Shown here: positions 54,047 through 62,446 of the stretch, in pieces | Layout: the number at the start of each line of letters is the position of its first letter | How positions within the stretch are numbered: the first letter of the stretch is position 1 | Assembly: GCF_900177725.1 (NCBI RefSeq) | Contig: NZ_FXAT01000008.1 | Location: forward strand, 186,001 to 250,000 | Length of the DNA stretch: 64,000 bases | Source: Paraburkholderia susongensis | GTDB taxonomy: Bacteria; Pseudomonadota; Gammaproteobacteria; Burkholderiales; Burkholderiaceae | Direction of reading: 5' to 3' | Program-made: the position numbers and the translations under genes | The notes under the pieces: model-generated | What the model was told of the DNA's origin: nothing | Database searches by the model: none | Seen by the model: only the letters and a program-made list of their open reading frames with translations

Positions 54047-54787
54047 TCAAGGGTTTGTCAATATATATGTATCAAAACTCTGGCGTTCGAGGTGGTCGCA
54101 ATCCATAACTGACTCAACAAACTCAAACACGTTGCCGGTAGGAAGCTGCTGAAGGCAATCTGGTGTAAGCTCCCACCATTCAGATCGCAACAAACCATTA
54201 ATAACATCCGAAGGGAATCTCAATTTGATTACACGAGCCGGCGCTCCAACAGCTATTCCATAAGGCGGAATATCCTTTGTAACAACTGCGTTTGCCCCAA
54301 CGACAGCCCCAACGCCAACATACACGCCAGGCATAATAATTGCGCCGTCGCCAACCCAAACATCGTTATCAACGACTGTGAAGCGACTTCGGACTTCCCT
54401 CTCCCCCAGCAGAAACTTCCGTTCTTCCTCATTGTATGGCCGTGCGGTGCCATTTCTAATTGCCGGTGAGCTGCTTAGGCCAGTAGTCGAGTGCATCCCG
54501 GCTCCTATAGTTACTCTTCTCCCAATGCTGCAATACCGCCCTATGAACACATTCTCTCGCATATAACCGCCATCATTCATATAACTATATGCTCCGATGA
54601 ATGAGCAACGAGATGAAGCGATTACCGGCGAGCTCAACTGTGCACCATCTTCGAAGTAGCAGTAATTCAGATTGCCCGCACACTGCCTTCTAATCCCATG
54701 GCATTCAATATCATGAATTGAAATAGGCGCAGCATCAAGTTTCCCCGCGTCTCTAAAGTGTGATAGCTTAGCCGCGATGTTCATCAT
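54047..54787 (-). CDS. Hexapeptide-repeat acetyltransferase (CatB/XAT-like)
   Basis: The 246-residue left-handed beta-helix protein has hexapeptide repeats (RENVFIGRYCSIGRRVTIGA, DNDVWVGDGAIIMPGVYVGV, GAVVGANAVVTKDIPPYGIA) and the end AVGAPARVIKLRF. It probably O-acetylates a sugar of the polysaccharide. Its DNA is markedly lower in G/C than the window, suggesting separate acquisition. It lies between deacetylase module B and the decayed module C. Confidence 0.87.
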   Translation of the reverse strand: MMNIAAKLSHFRDAGKLDAAPISIHDIECHGIRRQCAGNLNYCYFEDGAQLSSPVIASSRCSFIGAYSYMNDGGYMRENVFIGRYCSIGRRVTIGAGMHSTTGLSSSPAIRNGTARPYNEEERKFLLGEREVRSRFTVVDNDVWVGDGAIIMPGVYVGVGAVVGANAVVTKDIPPYGIAVGAPARVIKLRFPSDVINGLLRSEWWELTPDCLQQLPTGNVFEFVESVMDCDHLERQSFDTYILTNP

Positions 54788-54873
54788 AGATACCTGATAA
54801 ATTACTTCTAAAAGAATTTTTCACAACCGTTGCTCTTCAATCACGCTATAAACTTCAGTGCCGCTCCAGTTCT

Positions 54874-55182
54874 TTATCGCACCTTGAAAGCAACATCAAA
54901 ATAGAGCTCCAGTTCTTTTCCGAGTACGATATTTTCAGCAGCTCGCAGTCGCACTCTTGCCGCCGCCAGGGCATCAATGACCTCATGGGTGCAGGACATG
55001 TAGCCACTGGTGTGATAAGACAAGGTGCTGGCGGCCACGTACAGCAGGCCTCTCGGTTCCGGCGTGTACGGCGTCGTCGCCCTCCGCACCCCGAATTCCA
55101 GCGCCCGCGCCGTGACCGAACGGGTGAAGGCCAACCACGATTCGGTCGGCAAAATCTGAAGAGAATCGAGCAGGAATTTCAT
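54874..55182 (-). pseudogene. GT4 N-terminal remnant (module C)
   Basis: The frame opens MKFLLDSLQILPTESWLAFT and continues RGLLYVAASTLSYHTSGYMS then CTHEVIDALAAA. It aligns with the first ~75 residues of the intact GT4 at 50402 (LLYVAASALPYHTSGYTTRT). It then diverges and stops, so the donor domain is lost. The upstream ATG 55194 is also in frame. Confidence 0.8.
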
Positions 55183-55210
55183 GCCGATTCCCACTCTGCG
55201 TCATTCTCGC

Positions 55211-55357
55211 CTCGTCCCCGATATCAGCCTTTTCGCGGATCCCTGCCATTCCGCGTTCGTGTTCGCCCCACATCAGCCGCTTGACGTGATCATCCGGCGC
55301 GCGCTTGGGCTGCGCCTTCGTATCCACAGTTACCACGGCATAGCGACTTCCTTTCAT
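55211..55357 (-). pseudogene. Deacetylase N-terminal remnant (module C)
   Basis: From ATG 55357 the frame reads MKGSRYAVVTVDTKAQPKRA then PDDHVKRLMWGEHERGMAGI and REKADIGDE. This matches the first ~49 residues of the two intact deacetylases. The rest is deleted up to just before the GT4 remnant start. The ATG overlaps the stop of the 55354 gene as ATGA, the same coupled arrangement as in the intact cassette. Confidence 0.82.
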
Positions 55358-55884
55358 GGCACCGCGCCCCATTCCAACAGAGTAGCGACAGCGGCCGAGA
55401 GTGGTACAACCAACGCATGCCGATAGCGCCACGCAAGGTAGGCCAGCTTCTGCTCACGGTGGCGCGCGGCCGGGCCTGTCCAGTTCGGCAAGTACTCCAC
55501 CAACCACCCCAGCCGCGCATAGTATGCGAAATCGGCCACGTCCGTAAGCAACACGGGGGTGAACTGTGCCGACATCCCCTCCAATCGGGCGATCTCATCA
55601 CATACCTGGTAAATAGTCTCGCGCGTGCTCCCAAGCGCCCAAAGCACAACCACTGTGCCCTCCTCGGATCGCTCGGCATGCTTCAGCGCCACCGGCCACC
55701 CGCCCTGCGGAACAAACCCGTGCTTAATGCCCAGTAGCGCCTGCGCATCGGCAAGCCTAGCGAGGAGCGTCTCGCGCCATCCATATGGCACCAGTCGGTA
55801 ACGCAATGTGGTCCGGCGGTCGAAGGCACGCGCCAGAGCCTTCCATTGGCAGCGCACGGACAGCAACTCATCCCTGTTGATCAT
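55354..55884 (-). CDS. Unrecognised cytosolic protein of the glycan cluster
   Basis: The 176-residue product has no family I can name. It has no signal peptide or membrane helix; sequence such as VVVLWALGSTRETIYQVCDE and VLLTDVADFAYYARLGWLVE suggests a compact alpha/beta fold, possibly related to part of a nucleotide- or sugar-binding enzyme. It overlaps the upstream GT-B gene and the downstream deacetylase remnant, each by ATGA. Two possible C-terminal tails of related genes precede the intact deacetylases, hinting that it belongs to the duplicated cassette. Confidence 0.6.
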   Translation of the reverse strand: MINRDELLSVRCQWKALARAFDRRTTLRYRLVPYGWRETLLARLADAQALLGIKHGFVPQGGWPVALKHAERSEEGTVVVLWALGSTRETIYQVCDEIARLEGMSAQFTPVLLTDVADFAYYARLGWLVEYLPNWTGPAARHREQKLAYLAWRYRHALVVPLSAAVATLLEWGAVP

Positions 55885-56960
55885 CGCCGTCCGCCATCTA
55901 TCAGCGTTAACATTTCCTCGGCTGCCATCTCAGCACCATTCATCGGTACTGGACACTGGCGCATCCCTGCCAGTGCTACGAGATCCAAGACAGCCACAAC
56001 AGCCGCCTGAAGCTCGGTTTCATTCGTACACGGCGAGACCACCACCGGCGCATGCCCGGCTACTAATTGCGCGCGGCGAAGCTGGTCGTCTAGTGTCGCA
56101 CTCGTATTCGGCACTAAAAGCGACGGAACCTGGGTTTGCACCACCTCGCAACAAGTGTTGTACCCCGCCGCACCGACAAAAACATCGAAGGCGCGCATAT
56201 AACGCACAAGCGGATAAGCCGAAATCGAGCGAATCCCATCTGGCAATACAACTTCTTTCACCGATATCGGATTCCTGGCCCAGACAATCTCGAAGCCCGC
56301 ATCCTGCAATTGCCGGATCAAACCCGCCGCCACGCTCTCCACGTCATTGATGTTCCCAGCACCGAGGGAAAACAACGCATAGCGCCCTGCCAGGGGCAGC
56401 CCGAGAGCACTTCGAGCCTGCTCCCGGTCAAGCAACTCGTCTTCGTCCAGAATGCAGACAGGCGGCACACGAACCTGCGCCCGGGCGAACTCACCATCTT
56501 CGACGGCAAACGAATCACCCACCTCGCCTGGCCGCACAATCAGGCTGAAGATATCGCGTCTGGAAAATGACTTTTCCTTGCCCGCCCGATACAAGCCTCG
56601 GTTCGACCACACCAGCTTTGCCTTCCCGTACCTCTCGCACGCCGCGATAAAGCCTTGGTAAGGCCAAGTTCCATCGAAGACCACTACCTCCGGTGCCACC
56701 CGCTCCAGCATCATTCCCAAGCGTACACACAACTCGCGATTCCAGTCCCGTGAACTCGCGCGCGACCAGTTGGAAGAGACGAAATAGTCCGCATCGAAAC
56801 CCATCTCTTCGATGATCTCGATCGCTGCTGCCAACGAGAAGAACACTGGCTTCACCCGACTGCGCATTTGCCGCGCGTAGGACAGGCAACGGTTCATGTG
56901 GCCTAGTCCGGCACCATTTGTGCAAAGGAAAAGGACGGTGTTCAAAATTACAGCCGCCAA
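55881..56960 (-). CDS. GT28/MurG-like glycosyltransferase
   Basis: The 359-residue GT-B protein begins VLFLCTNGAGLGHMNRCLSY, the N-terminal GxGLGHxxR-type motif of MurG-like enzymes. It ends with a donor domain containing FVGAAGYNTCCEVVQTQVPS and LLVPNTSATLDDQLRRAQLV. Such enzymes transfer a nucleotide-activated sugar to a lipid or glycan acceptor. It overlaps tviB by 13 bp and the next gene by ATGA. Confidence 0.82.
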   Translation of the reverse strand: MAAVILNTVLFLCTNGAGLGHMNRCLSYARQMRSRVKPVFFSLAAAIEIIEEMGFDADYFVSSNWSRASSRDWNRELCVRLGMMLERVAPEVVVFDGTWPYQGFIAACERYGKAKLVWSNRGLYRAGKEKSFSRRDIFSLIVRPGEVGDSFAVEDGEFARAQVRVPPVCILDEDELLDREQARSALGLPLAGRYALFSLGAGNINDVESVAAGLIRQLQDAGFEIVWARNPISVKEVVLPDGIRSISAYPLVRYMRAFDVFVGAAGYNTCCEVVQTQVPSLLVPNTSATLDDQLRRAQLVAGHAPVVVSPCTNETELQAAVVAVLDLVALAGMRQCPVPMNGAEMAAEEMLTLIDGGRR

Positions 56961-58234
56961 ACAGTAAAGCTCGACTCCCGCAACCTCGCGGCATCGAAAA
57001 CCGACTTTACGTCGACAAAAACACCCCGCGGCACCAGTAGCCGCTCGATGTCGGCCGGCGAAAGACGCGTATATTCCTGATGAGAAACGGCTGCAACAAC
57101 CGCATTGGCCTGTGGCAGGTTCTCCAGGCGTTTCAAGGAGACGTTGTATTCATCTAACGCCTCATCAGGATCAGCGTGCGGATCCGTAACATGAACTTCC
57201 ACCCCGTAACTCTGGAGTTCACGAATCACGTCGACGACCTTGCTGTTACGAAGATCAGCACAATTCTCCTTGAATGTCAGCCCTAGGACGTTGACTCGCG
57301 CCCCCTTGACCAACATTCCGGTTGCGATAATGTTTTTGACGGTCTGCTCGGCAATGTATTTCCCCATGCTGTCGTTAATTCGTCGCCCCGCAAGAATCAC
57401 CTGCGGGTGATACCCCACGACCTCCGCCTTATGCGTTAGATAGTAGGGGTCCACTCCAATGCAGTGCCCACCCACCAACCCAGGCCTGAACTTCAAGAAA
57501 TTCCACTTGGTGCCTGCCGCATCCAGCACCTCGTTGGTATCGATGCCCAACCTGTTGAAGATGAGTGCGAGTTCGTTCATCAGCGCGATATTGAGATCTC
57601 GTTGAGTGTTCTCGATGACCTTGGCAGCCTCGGCGGCCTTGATGGAACTGGCCCGAAAAACGCCTGGTTCGATGATCGACTCGTACAAGGTCGCCACCGT
57701 GGACAGTGTCTCCGGGGTATCGCCAGAAACAATCTTGACGATTTTCGTCAGCGTGCGGTCCCGATCACCTGGATTGATGCGTTCCGGACTATAGCCAACG
57801 AAAAAATCCTTCTTCCATTTGCGTCCGGACTCGCGCTCCAGCACCGGGATACACATCTCCTCGGTAGCTCCGGGATACACCGTCGATTCATATACCACGA
57901 CGGCTCCCTGCTTCATGTGCTGCCCCGCAGCGGCAGAAGCCCCGACCAGCGGCCCGAAATCGGGTGTATTCGCATCGTCCACGGGCGTCGGTACTGCGAT
58001 GATGATCACGTCGGCCTCTGCCAAAGCCGCAGGCTCATCCGTATAGACGGCGTGGAGACTCGCCTGAAGTTGCGCTTCGCTCAACTCGCGCGACGGATCC
58101 ACGCCGCGACGGCAAGACTCCACCTTTGAAGCATCGATATCGAACCCGATCGTCTTGACTCTCTTACCGAACTCAACGACAAGCGGCAAGCCAACATATC
58201 CCAAACCAATTACAGCAACGCACTGCTCCCGCAT
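56948..58234 (-). CDS. tviB: UDP-sugar dehydrogenase (TviB/WbpO type)
   Basis: The 428-residue protein has an N-terminal NAD fold (VAVIGLGYVGLPLVVEFGKR), the central helix and catalytic Cys region (RPGLVGGHCIGVDPYYLTHK), and a C-terminal domain (VLGLTFKENCADLRNSKVVD). It oxidises a UDP-HexNAc, probably UDP-GlcNAc or UDP-GalNAc, to the uronic acid. ATG 58234 has an AAGGAAA ribosome site; the frame is open slightly further. It supplies an acidic sugar precursor for the cluster. Confidence 0.9.
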   Translation of the reverse strand: MREQCVAVIGLGYVGLPLVVEFGKRVKTIGFDIDASKVESCRRGVDPSRELSEAQLQASLHAVYTDEPAALAEADVIIIAVPTPVDDANTPDFGPLVGASAAAGQHMKQGAVVVYESTVYPGATEEMCIPVLERESGRKWKKDFFVGYSPERINPGDRDRTLTKIVKIVSGDTPETLSTVATLYESIIEPGVFRASSIKAAEAAKVIENTQRDLNIALMNELALIFNRLGIDTNEVLDAAGTKWNFLKFRPGLVGGHCIGVDPYYLTHKAEVVGYHPQVILAGRRINDSMGKYIAEQTVKNIIATGMLVKGARVNVLGLTFKENCADLRNSKVVDVIRELQSYGVEVHVTDPHADPDEALDEYNVSLKRLENLPQANAVVAAVSHQEYTRLSPADIERLLVPRGVFVDVKSVFDAARLRESSFTVWRL

Positions 58235-58335
58235 TTCATTTCCTTCTATTCTCTGCAAGCCTCAGGTCCCCTCGGCGTTTCTCTCCATAACCCAATAGAG
58301 GAGAGCTCACTTGTTGGGTCAGTTTTCCAAGATTT

Positions 58336-58485
58336 TTAGTTAAACGTCCGAGGCAACCATGCTGCCGATTTGATCGCAGGCAGCGTCGCGAAGTATGCCT
58401 CATCCAGCGTCTGATCCATCAAAGTCGAATGGGCCGCTTCCGGTTGTACAGCACAATGTATTCGCCAATAGAACGCCCGGCGATA
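58336..58485 (-). pseudogene. IS3-family transposase C-terminal remnant
   Basis: The minus strand carries RSIGEYIVLYNRKRP, then after a one-base loss HSTLMDQTLDEAYFATLPAI and KSAAWLPRTFN with a stop. YNxxRPHSxL is the C-terminal signature of IS3-family OrfB transposases. The missing C in the RPH codons is a frameshift. It lies between tviB and the AlgL-like gene; the remaining gap (58259-58335 and 58486-58528) shows no gene. Confidence 0.78.
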
Positions 58486-58528
58486 TACACCTGCCTAACG
58501 GAAAGTCATACTGCCTTATTCCAATGTC

Positions 58529-59593
58529 CTAATTTGCGCGGCCATGCCTCCCCTCAGGGTCACCCCATCTGGCGACATCGACACAGGTCGGATACGCGAA
58601 TGCCGACGCCAATCGCCAGTCACGGGCAATATCGCGGTCCGGCGGCACGTCCAGATTCATCGCCGCGAAAGAGGGGCTCACGCAGCGTGACAGCCGCGCG
58701 GTCGTACGCGTCAGCGTGTAGTCGCGAATTCCGGCCGCATCGACATTGGTTCCGGCGTCCCGGCTGATCGGCCCCACATCGACCAGCGACGCCTGCGCCG
58801 CGGCCAACGCCTTACGCAGCCGTGCCGTGTCGTCGCTGCTGCGCAAACCGTCGTCATCCCCCGAGACCACATACATGACGACCAGCGGGGCCAGCGCGAA
58901 CCACTGGTAGCGCAATGCCTGTCTGCCGCGCTTTATCTCATTCGCGAAAAAGCCGTCGGCGTTGATTGAGTCTAGTCCGCGTTGATAGACCTCCCCGGCC
59001 CAACGCTTCAGATGCTCATCGTGTTGTAGCGTGCCAATGTTGTGCACAGCCAGCGCCGACCAGAAGGTAACGTTGTTTTGCTGCTCACCGGGCCGCACTG
59101 AGTTCTCCAGTTCGACAAGCGACCGGGCCAACCCAACGAACCACCCGCCGATGAGCGCACGGTCCTCGGCAGACACGTCCATGCGACGGAGTACCGTGCA
59201 GTAGGCGTCGCTAGCACTGGCCACCGCCACCGCGCGTTCCACGGTGCCGCCGCGGCCGAGCTTCGTGAAAGCGCCATCGCGAGCCCATTGCCTCAACCAC
59301 CCCAACGCGCAATCCGCGGACATCGGATCACGTGCTCGTCCCGTTCCGTCGGCCATCTCGCCGAGTTCGTACATCGCATCGCGCAACGGCTTGTTCATTT
59401 CCACGCTTCGCTGTTCGAGTCGCGGATCGATCACCGAGTGTTTGTTGTCGATGTAAAAGTCGATGCCCGTCACGGTTACGATCGTCGGGGGCGGAACAGG
59501 GCAGACGAAAGCCCGAGCCGGCAGGCTGCAAAAAGCCAGTAGCGCCCACAAGCAGGCGCGCATGGCTACTGTTCTATTAGCTGTTTTGTCCAT
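58529..59593 (-). CDS. AlgL-family (alginate lyase-like) protein with altered active site
   Basis: The 354-residue precursor has a signal peptide (AMRACLWALLAFCSLPARAF) and AlgL features: CPVPPP, CALGWLRQWARDGAF, QNNVTFWSALAVHNIG, GFFANEIKRGRQALRYQWFA. In active AlgL the comparable motifs are NNHSYW and YHNYAL. Here the His is Val and the second Tyr is Phe (YQWFAL), while Asn and Arg remain. These are residues known to be needed for lyase action, so the protein is probably inactive as a classical lyase. It may bind the polymer. It overlaps the next gene by 28 bp. Confidence 0.78.
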   Translation of the reverse strand: MDKTANRTVAMRACLWALLAFCSLPARAFVCPVPPPTIVTVTGIDFYIDNKHSVIDPRLEQRSVEMNKPLRDAMYELGEMADGTGRARDPMSADCALGWLRQWARDGAFTKLGRGGTVERAVAVASASDAYCTVLRRMDVSAEDRALIGGWFVGLARSLVELENSVRPGEQQNNVTFWSALAVHNIGTLQHDEHLKRWAGEVYQRGLDSINADGFFANEIKRGRQALRYQWFALAPLVVMYVVSGDDDGLRSSDDTARLRKALAAAQASLVDVGPISRDAGTNVDAAGIRDYTLTRTTARLSRCVSPSFAAMNLDVPPDRDIARDWRLASAFAYPTCVDVARWGDPEGRHGRAN

Positions 59594-62331
59594 TCAAAAT
59601 CCTCGAGTGTCCAGCGAAATCTGTTGCTCTTGTGATTGCCCTCGTCCAGGTGCGAGGATGTGTTGATGTCCGACTCGGTACTTTCCTGGATCACGAGGTT
59701 TGGGTAGGCCACGAAACACTCGTGAGCATGTTCTCGTTGCAGATACGAAAGCGCGCCGATATCCAGTGGCATGTCCCGTCTCAGGCTGTGCTGTAGCAGT
59801 TCCTCCATAGCGGGTCGCGTGAGTCCCACGGCGTGCGAGGCCACACTGCTACCCATGCAGTGATAGAGATCGTCGCCGACGAACTTCACCCATGTAGGAT
59901 CCCAATTAAATTGCATTGCACCCAACATGAAGACCCGCCAGTCGGCCGGCAAACGGGAGGCCGTGACCGAGAACCTGACGACGAAGTCACGGTGAAACAA
60001 TGCATCGTCGTCGAAGATCATCACTCGCTCGTAACCATTCCCAAGGGCATGTTTAAGGATGGCAATGTAGGTCTCGAGGTAACCTCGGGCACCCTGCGAG
60101 GCCACGGCCTTCTTGCCGTTGCGCTCCAGGTACGCGACACGGTCGGCCTCGGTGAATGAGCGGTCGAGATAGAACTGTCGCGAGAACTGAATCTGTCGTT
60201 CGCCGTCGGGTTTAACCACACCGCCCGCCACATAATCCGCGTACGTACGAGCGAGATCTGCCCGGGAGCCATCGACGGCCTCAAAGGCGACGAACTCGAT
60301 CCCTAATGCACGAGCTTGCCGCGAGAACGCCGCCAACCGGTCAGGCCGGCGCTTCAGGTTGATGACGTAGACACGATCGAACACATCGTTGAGATGTATA
60401 AACCCGCGCGGGAGTCCCGGCGACGCGTGTCCATTCACTTTCCGCTTGCTCGTTCTCTGGGGCACATAGATTCGGTGCGGCTCACGCACCACCGCCCAGC
60501 GGCGCGCAAGTTCGGCTTCATTCTTCGTCTTTTTGTACTGGTCGTTCCACGGCAGACTGCAGCGATAGCCCTCGCGCGACTCCCACGATGTGATGTAGTC
60601 GTTACTGCCCCTAGCGTCATACAGGTGAGCACTTCCGTTGAAGCCTGCCCGTACGCAACGCATCGTGAAGTCGATGTGCCACTGGCCACGAATCGGGAAA
60701 TTGATCTCATCTGCATATCCCACCCGATTGAGCACTTCCGGTGTGACCGTGTAGAACGCACCGCCGCACGATTCAGCGTCGACAATGGAACTACAGGTGC
60801 CGCTAGCATCGATCTGCTCCGGCGGCAGCTGGAAATTAGCATCCCGCTGGCGCCGGGTCAGCTCGAGGTGCTGCTCATGGTTCTTGTAGACTAGGTGCTG
60901 GAAACCACTGCGCTCCATTGCGTTAAGGTAGAGATCATCCCAACCAGGCTTGACGAAGATGATGTCGTCGTCAGCATGGAAGCAAACGTCAAAGCCCAGT
61001 TCCACGGCGACATCATTGATCGAGTTGAACTGGCCGCAAGCGTAGGCCGATTGGTTCTCGATAACACGAATGGGTACCGGAGACTGAAGGTTGCGCAGGT
61101 ACTCTAGCGTGCCGTCTGTCGACCCGTCATCAGCAATGATCAACGTCCAGTCATAGCGTGGGTTGCGTGTGCTGATAAATGTCTCTACAAACTCGCGCAC
61201 GTAGTCAACACGGTTCCAGGTCTTCACACCCATGATCAACTTGCGATATGGAAGAGCCTTGGCGGGGATACCACGTCTCTGCAAGCTGAGTCCGAGACCA
61301 ATCTGAAGAAACTCATACGTTTCGGCCGAGATGCGCCTCAATCCGTCCGGGGCATTAAAGAGACGTTCGAACGACCTTTCTCGTTTGGCCGTGTTCAATG
61401 CCTGGTCGATGTATGCGGTGTTCGGTGCGTAAGCTTCTACTCCATCAATTTTCGACAGCCGCGAAGCTTCCGCAATTACAGCACGAAGCCGCGAAATATT
61501 AGCTTCACCCGTTCGCTGCGCAAATATTTCTTCCAGTGCCGTTACGGCTTTGTCGTTGCCACCCGAGCTATTGAAACGCTCCCACAGTGATACCTCGTCC
61601 TGAAACGATGTAGTGCTACGGAATTTGTCATTTTGGGTATTGATGATCCGGCACGGGATGAAACTACCTATTGTGTGCCATCTAAACCAGAGATCATCCG
61701 ATGTCGGGGCATATTTCATTGCCACCTCGATATCGTGCACGGCGGTGTTAAACATGCTGGCGCGGTACAAAACGCCATCCTTTCCGGTCGGCAGATTCCG
61801 AAGCGAAAGCAATGGTTTAGGTTCGGTGATCCACCTGGTGTAAGGCGCAAAGTCACCGCTTTCCGTCAAGGCAATCGTGTGCCCTCGATAGGCTACAATG
61901 CAACGACATGTCAGGTACACGTCGATGATGCGATCAAGCCAGTCGTCGGGATAGATCGTGTCGTCGTCACAGGTAACGATCACCGGGTCGCTACCTGTGC
62001 TGAACGCCTCTTCGAGCACGGGCAACAGCTTTCGGTAAGGTCCGGTGTTCGGTGTGAAAACTACGTTGATTCCTGTGCATTTACTACCAAGAGAAAGAGA
62101 CGAAACCCATGTGGGTTCGCAGGCGAAACCTGTGTCCAACAGATACGCATCGCGCGAAACATGAATACGAACCTCGTATGGATACTTTGTCTCCTGCTCG
62201 ACTAGAGAAGCGACCGTCTCACGAAGTGACTGTTCGCGAGACGCAATGGTTGTCAGCGAAACGATAACTTTATCAAATGGGAGGGCCGGCATCATCGATT
62301 TGGTCGGGTATCGATTGATTGAACATTGCAT
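59566..62331 (-). CDS. Three-domain glycosyltransferase (GT-A, GT2, GT25)
   Basis: The 921-residue protein strings together three transferase domains. The first (about 1-270) has VIVSLTTIASREQSLRETVA and a CDDDT metal motif. The second (about 370-620) is GT2-like with LIIADDGSTDGTLEYLRN and FHADDD. The third (about 660-900) is GT25-like with VYVINLKRRPDRLAAFSRQA and IFDDDALFHRDF. It could add several sugars of a repeat unit in turn. ATG choice: 62331, or 62295 (MMPALPFDK). No membrane helices are seen. Confidence 0.85.
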   Translation of the reverse strand: MQCSINRYPTKSMMPALPFDKVIVSLTTIASREQSLRETVASLVEQETKYPYEVRIHVSRDAYLLDTGFACEPTWVSSLSLGSKCTGINVVFTPNTGPYRKLLPVLEEAFSTGSDPVIVTCDDDTIYPDDWLDRIIDVYLTCRCIVAYRGHTIALTESGDFAPYTRWITEPKPLLSLRNLPTGKDGVLYRASMFNTAVHDIEVAMKYAPTSDDLWFRWHTIGSFIPCRIINTQNDKFRSTTSFQDEVSLWERFNSSGGNDKAVTALEEIFAQRTGEANISRLRAVIAEASRLSKIDGVEAYAPNTAYIDQALNTAKRERSFERLFNAPDGLRRISAETYEFLQIGLGLSLQRRGIPAKALPYRKLIMGVKTWNRVDYVREFVETFISTRNPRYDWTLIIADDGSTDGTLEYLRNLQSPVPIRVIENQSAYACGQFNSINDVAVELGFDVCFHADDDIIFVKPGWDDLYLNAMERSGFQHLVYKNHEQHLELTRRQRDANFQLPPEQIDASGTCSSIVDAESCGGAFYTVTPEVLNRVGYADEINFPIRGQWHIDFTMRCVRAGFNGSAHLYDARGSNDYITSWESREGYRCSLPWNDQYKKTKNEAELARRWAVVREPHRIYVPQRTSKRKVNGHASPGLPRGFIHLNDVFDRVYVINLKRRPDRLAAFSRQARALGIEFVAFEAVDGSRADLARTYADYVAGGVVKPDGERQIQFSRQFYLDRSFTEADRVAYLERNGKKAVASQGARGYLETYIAILKHALGNGYERVMIFDDDALFHRDFVVRFSVTASRLPADWRVFMLGAMQFNWDPTWVKFVGDDLYHCMGSSVASHAVGLTRPAMEELLQHSLRRDMPLDIGALSYLQREHAHECFVAYPNLVIQESTESDINTSSHLDEGNHKSNRFRWTLEDFEWTKQLIEQ

Positions 62332-62446
62332 AGCGTTGGTTACGTGATATGTCGATTTTTGTCTACAGTCGCAAAATCAAAAAATTAAGCGACTCATCTG
62401 TCATTTTTTGAATTCAGAGAGCTCGAAACTGAGGTCAATATCAGGA

